Shown: in pieces, positions 60,059 to 64,000 of the stretch | Layout of the letters: each line of letters starts with the position of its first letter | How positions within the stretch are numbered: position 1 is the stretch's first letter | From: Anastatus disparis | Lineage: Eukaryota > Arthropoda > Insecta > Hymenoptera > Eupelmidae | Length of the DNA stretch: 64,000 nucleotides | Assembly: GCA_017163975.1 (NCBI GenBank) | Contig: JAFFSR010000364.1 | Coordinates: 550,001-614,000 of the forward strand | Direction of reading: 5' to 3' | The notes under the pieces: generated by a model | The model's input: only the letters and a program-made list of their open reading frames with translations | Databases searched by the model: none | What the model was told of the DNA's origin: nothing | Made by a program: the position numbers and the translations under genes

Positions 60059-61220
60059 GCGACATTTCACACCAACTGCAATAGCAAAAAAATAAAAATC
60101 ACTGAAACTCTGAGAATATATTCTGCTTATTACTCAAAATATGTAAAAAAAATTTCAAGAATCTAAATTGAAAGTATCAAGAGCTATATATCCTTAAAAT
60201 TTGAAAATTATTCAAAATTTTTGGAAAAGTTCCAACATTATTATTTTTTTTTCTGAAAATCCTGATGTTTTAGAGAGAAATTCATAAGAATAATTCTTGT
60301 TGTAAATGAAGAGGAGAATCAGCATGATTTTTTACAGACCTAAATTTCGAAGTTTTCTATTGGTTCTTACATGTATTACATGGTAATTGGAATTACTCAT
60401 TGTTTGCCACTTCAGAAATTGCTTTTCGAGGGCTTACTTTCTTCTATTTTTTATTAACTTTAGAATAAATTTTTGATTGTGTGAAAAAGAGCCACCAATA
60501 AGGAGTTATGACAGTTTGAAATATATATTTTAATGTATCATTTATTTTTTATATTGAATATAAATGTATATTTTCATCTATAATTAATTTTTATATTGAA
60601 AATAAATTATACATGAAAATATATTTTCTAAACTGTCATAACTCCTTATTGTTGGCTCTGACTTACATGATGAAAAATTCATTTTAAAGTTAATGTAAAA
60701 TAGAAAAAAATAAGCTCACGAAAAGAAATTTCTGAAGTGGGGAACCATGAGTAATTTCAATTACCATGTAATACATATAAGAACCAATAGAAAACTTCAA
60801 AATTCAGGTTCTGTAAAGAATCATGCTTACTCTGCTTTTCTTTTACAACAAGAAGTTTTCTTATGAATCTCTCTCTAAAATATCAAGATTTTCAGAAAAA
60901 AAAATTAAGTTATGACTTTTCTAAAAATTTTGAAAAATTTTCAAAGGCTCTAGGGGGATAAGCATGTAAAAATTGCCCACAGCAGTTTTGATAAACAGGC
61001 TTTTCCACTCAAAAGATCATATAAAGAAAACTCCTTAGCCAAATTTTTAGACTCCTTTCACTATATAACCTCAAAAACGTTGTTTAAAAAAATATGCCAG
61101 CCCAAATTTTGAGGGTCTTTCTAAATTTTAATATCCTTTGACCTAATGAACTCATTTTTCACTTTAGTTACCTGTTACTAATTAAGTCAAATTTTAAGGT
61201 TTTTCGAGCTAATTCTACTG

Positions 61221-61225
<5 letters not shown>
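60059..61225. mobile_element. palindromic element, GGGACATTTCACGCC family
   Basis: The left end GCGACATTTCACACCAACTG is a variant of the end at 53265. The arms meet at about 60565 (GGAGTTATGACAGTTT and its inverse). The right end is not a clean match, because the arm runs into the repeat shared with 58887-59330. Confidence 0.6.

Positions 61226-61275
<50 letters not shown>
61205..61275. repeat. (TA)n microsatellite followed by a G-run
   Basis: About 70 bases of TA are followed by CTAGGGGGGG and a short GC-rich stretch (CCCTGCTCGCCCTGCTCGCC). Confidence 0.9.
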
Positions 61276-61276
<1 letters not shown>

Positions 61277-62516
61277 TAGGGGGGGTATCCCCCTGCTCGC
61301 CCTGCTCGCCAACCCCTCAATACATAATGTACTTATCCTTGAATATTATGAAATTTAATACCATAAATTTAATTAAATTCAAATGAAGTGTTAAAGTAAT
61401 TATGCTGTAAAACATATCAAGTTTAACACAATTTGCATAAAAATTAATGCATTTTGCAGTAATTATACTCTAAATTACATAAATTTTAATGCAAAAGTAC
61501 ATAATTTGCATTAAAGTTTGTATGATTTACAGGATAATTACTGCAAAATGAATCGATTTTTATGTAACTTGCAATGATTATCATGCAAATTGCATTAAAT
61601 TTCATAACTTTTACAGCATAACTATTGTAACGGCTTAAATTATTTTAATTTATGCATTAAATTTTATGTCATTTTTAACACTGTTTATTCTATTATAATA
61701 ACCATTTAAATTAGTGATTATTGAACAAATTATTATTTTTTATAGTACATTGTGTTTCTATCTAATTTAATAATATTATCCTTATATATATTTAGCTATA
61801 TGCACGATATATGAATTGCAATTTTCCGCCATAAAGCTTTCAATTTTGAGTTATTTCATGCAGTTCTAATTTTCCAACACTCTGATTGAATCTGTATAAA
61901 ATGTAGCAAAGTGATAAAAATTGAAGAATAATAAATTTATTATGAACATTGATTCCATGTTATTTCATTATCTAAAAATATAATGTAGAAAATAGGTTTT
62001 TTATTCCAATTTTCAAAAAAAATTCATAAGTACATATAAAGTTGTTAAATTGATGTTCGTTAAAATATGATTTAAAAAAATGGCTATATTTTGAATTCAA
62101 AACAAAGCAGACTTGTATTATTAGTAAAATTGACATAATTTAAAAACATGAATGACTCACAGAGGCAAAAAAAACCTATAATCACGTTAAAAAAATCTAA
62201 AAATGTGAAGAGGGGGAGGACGCAAAATATCTATTTTTTGAGGCTTACATCTATATAATATAGGAAGATAAATGTATAATTGCTGAAAATAACCATTTTT
62301 TATCGTTATATTATTTTTACAAATTTTATTATTATTTATTTATCATATAACAATTAATTCATAGCATTTTTCATAATTTCTTTTATTTTTCAGCTTTTAA
62401 AGTAAAAAGGCAGTAAATTAAATTAGTTAATATAAGAGCAATTATTTTGTAAATATCTTTGGAAAAAGTTCATTGAAAATGAATTAAAATTCTGAAAAGA
62501 ATTTTAATTTTCAATA
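61276..62516. other. AT-rich sequence with a TTTGCATAAA-rich hairpin
   Basis: At about 61365-61640 many words like AATTTGCATAAA and TAATGCAAA occur in both orientations, with outer ends AATTATGCTGTAAAA and TTTTACAGCATAACTATT roughly inverted. It may be another repeat-armed foldback, but it is degraded. The rest shows nothing. Confidence 0.45.
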
Positions 62517-63174
62517 ATGGTTTTGACCGAGAAAGATAAATTGATTGTTAAAGGACAGGGATTGTATAGTGAAATTGCTTTCATGTTAACTGATATTCAT
62601 ATATTTGAATTTAATAATATTTCAAACTGGTACACCTCATTGAACATGCAATTAACTTTACTAATTCAAAGACCACAACATATTAAATCAGTACCGATTG
62701 ATGGAGAATTTATACAGTTATTATTTTCCGGAAATTTGGAAAAGTGTCACCGGATTTGTGTGTATTATAATAATAAGGTAATTCATATATATGACAGTTT
62801 AAATCTTAAATATCCACCAGATGAGCATAAGATTTATACAAACAGATTATTTCCAAACAAATCAGAATTGAGCATAGTATTCGAAACAGTACAATCACAA
62901 ACAGATAATTATGATTGTAGCGTTTTTGCAATTTTTTTTTGCTATTGCAATACTTGATAATTAAGGTCCATATTGTTTGAAATATGATGTTTCTCCAATA
63001 AGATTAAGTTTATCAAGAATTTTTAGAACGCAAAAAATAAGAATGTTTCCAGTTTTGCAAAATTATAATAATGCAAATATTAATTACGATAATCTACCGG
63101 ACATGATAAGGAGTTTTTGTCATGAGCAACGTCTAAATCAAATACCATTCTCAAATAGATTTCACCGAGCTTGA
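62517..63174 (+). pseudogene. Ulp1/C48 cysteine protease-like gene, frameshifted
   Basis: The ATG at 62517 opens a frame with the order of a SUMO-protease-like C48 domain: HRICVYYNNKVIHIYDSL gives the catalytic His and Asp, and VQSQTDNYDCSVFAI gives the oxyanion Gln and the nucleophile Cys. A T-run at about 62932-62940 shifts the frame, a TAA follows after CTTGATAAT, and the rest continues (YDVSPIRLSLSRIFR) to 63174. The usual His-Trp is His-Arg here. Ulp1-like domains process SUMO in the nucleus and have also been captured by several DNA transposons, so an element origin is possible. I see no transposase next to it. Confidence 0.6.
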
Positions 63175-63865
63175 ACTATTAGAAAAAAACTCACGAATGC
63201 ATTTACTGGCAAAACAAAAAAAGATCATGGAAATGTATCGTAAACACAAGAATTCGAATCATGAAACGATTTAAATGGAAATTGACAATGACATTTCAGA
63301 TACAAATTTCTAAAAACCAAATAGTAATATAATAGAAATCGATGAGATTCACTTAAATTATAACGATAATAAAATTAGCACAGTTGAGATTAAATTAAAC
63401 GAAGAAAAAAAAGAATCAAAAGAAATAGATGAAAAATAAGCTTTATTTGTAACAGGAATTAAGAGCATGACAAAGCTGTCCGCCTTCTAATAATATTTCA
63501 AATCCTAACTTATGAATAAACGATGCGTTTAATCGAGTTTTTTTGCTATAAAGTAAAAATTTGTAAAATTAAACTCTAGTGCGGACAATTCAAGAAATCC
63601 ACCAAAATATCATACATACAAAGTTATAATAAAAACTTTTAATGTATCGTATTTTATGATTAGGTTTATCGAGTTTGATATCTAATTTCTAATCCAAGCT
63701 CATAAAAAAATAACAGGTCCGAATGATTTTTTATTTTTACAAAAATGATTGTATTAATACAGCTTTAGTGCGGTCTAGTCATTATATTTGTTTAATTTAT
63801 GAATTAAAAAAGATATTGATAAAATAAAAAAAGCAAAACTCAATTGCTGCAGCTCCGACATCCCG
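63175..63865. other. spacer, possibly the tail of the protease-like gene
   Basis: A short, Lys/Glu/Asn-rich frame (about 63272-63437) broken by a TAA may continue the preceding gene. Nothing else is recognised. Confidence 0.3.
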
Positions 63866-63869
63866 TTAA

Positions 63870-64000
63870 GAGCAGGTCGTATATCCCTGTCTTTTTCTAA
63901 TCAAAGAATTAATTTTTTTGCAAAAACTAATAATTGTAGCGAAAAATAAGGAGATAGCCCCATCTCGTGTAATAAAAAGCAAGATTTACTTTGTTGAGGA
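63870..64000. mobile_element. partial hairpin MITE, GAGGAGGTCACG family, after TTAA
   Basis: TTAA at 63866-63869 is followed by GAGCAGGTCGTATATCCCTG, which matches the left end of the MITE at 23684-24064 over the whole available length. The other half lies outside the window. Confidence 0.7.

Overview
This is non-prokaryotic, AT-rich DNA with split genes, tRNA-derived SINEs, mariner, Helitron, Penelope and insect-type retroelements. It looks like an insect chromosome, and a hymenopteran (perhaps ant) source is my best guess. That guess rests on the types of elements present, not on any single-copy host gene. I see no convincing intact host gene. Almost every coding trace belongs to a transposable element, and nearly all carry stops or frameshifts.

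Layout. Positions 1-6.5 kb hold a minus-strand Gypsy/errantivirus-type endogenous retrovirus (gag, pol, env and the start of an LTR), broken by several nonsense codons. From 6.8 to 14.96 kb two minus-strand non-LTR retrotransposons lie tail to head: A is 5'-truncated, and B has ORF1, ORF2 and duplicated 5' promoter-like monomers. From 15 to 29 kb is a dense nest of foldback (palindromic) DNA elements. At its centre is a ~7.5 kb DNA transposon with very long inverted ends (20.03-27.55 kb). Its transposase gene is split in frame by a 2.7 kb palindrome flanked by TA, which itself holds a TTAA-flanked hairpin.

From 29 to 45 kb come a possible exon of a BEN-associated protein, small palindromic elements, possible 5' exons of a CACTA/EnSpm-like transposase (32.1-32.7 kb) whose main body lies at 43.0-44.85 kb, a 1.9 kb GACGTC-rich foldback, a dead full-length mariner (37.16-38.45 kb), and a Penelope remnant with the end of its reverse transcriptase and a GIY-YIG motif. 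From 45 to 54.7 kb there is a minisatellite, a Helitron helicase remnant carrying a MITE and a SINE, a 1.3 kb solo LTR, an unclassified GC-richer block, and a palindromic element carrying a second SINE. From 54.8 to 57.6 kb lies a decayed DDE transposase gene with a C-terminal SWIM zinc finger and one intron that carries a foldback element. The last part holds more palindromes (58.9-61.2 kb), a decayed Ulp1/C48 protease-like gene (62.5-63.2 kb), and half of a TTAA-flanked hairpin at the window edge.

The most striking pattern is a set of unrelated foldback families whose arms are inverted arrays of short (about 10-13 bp) degenerate repeats, each family with its own motif. Several are nested inside one another, and their nesting allows the order of insertion to be read.
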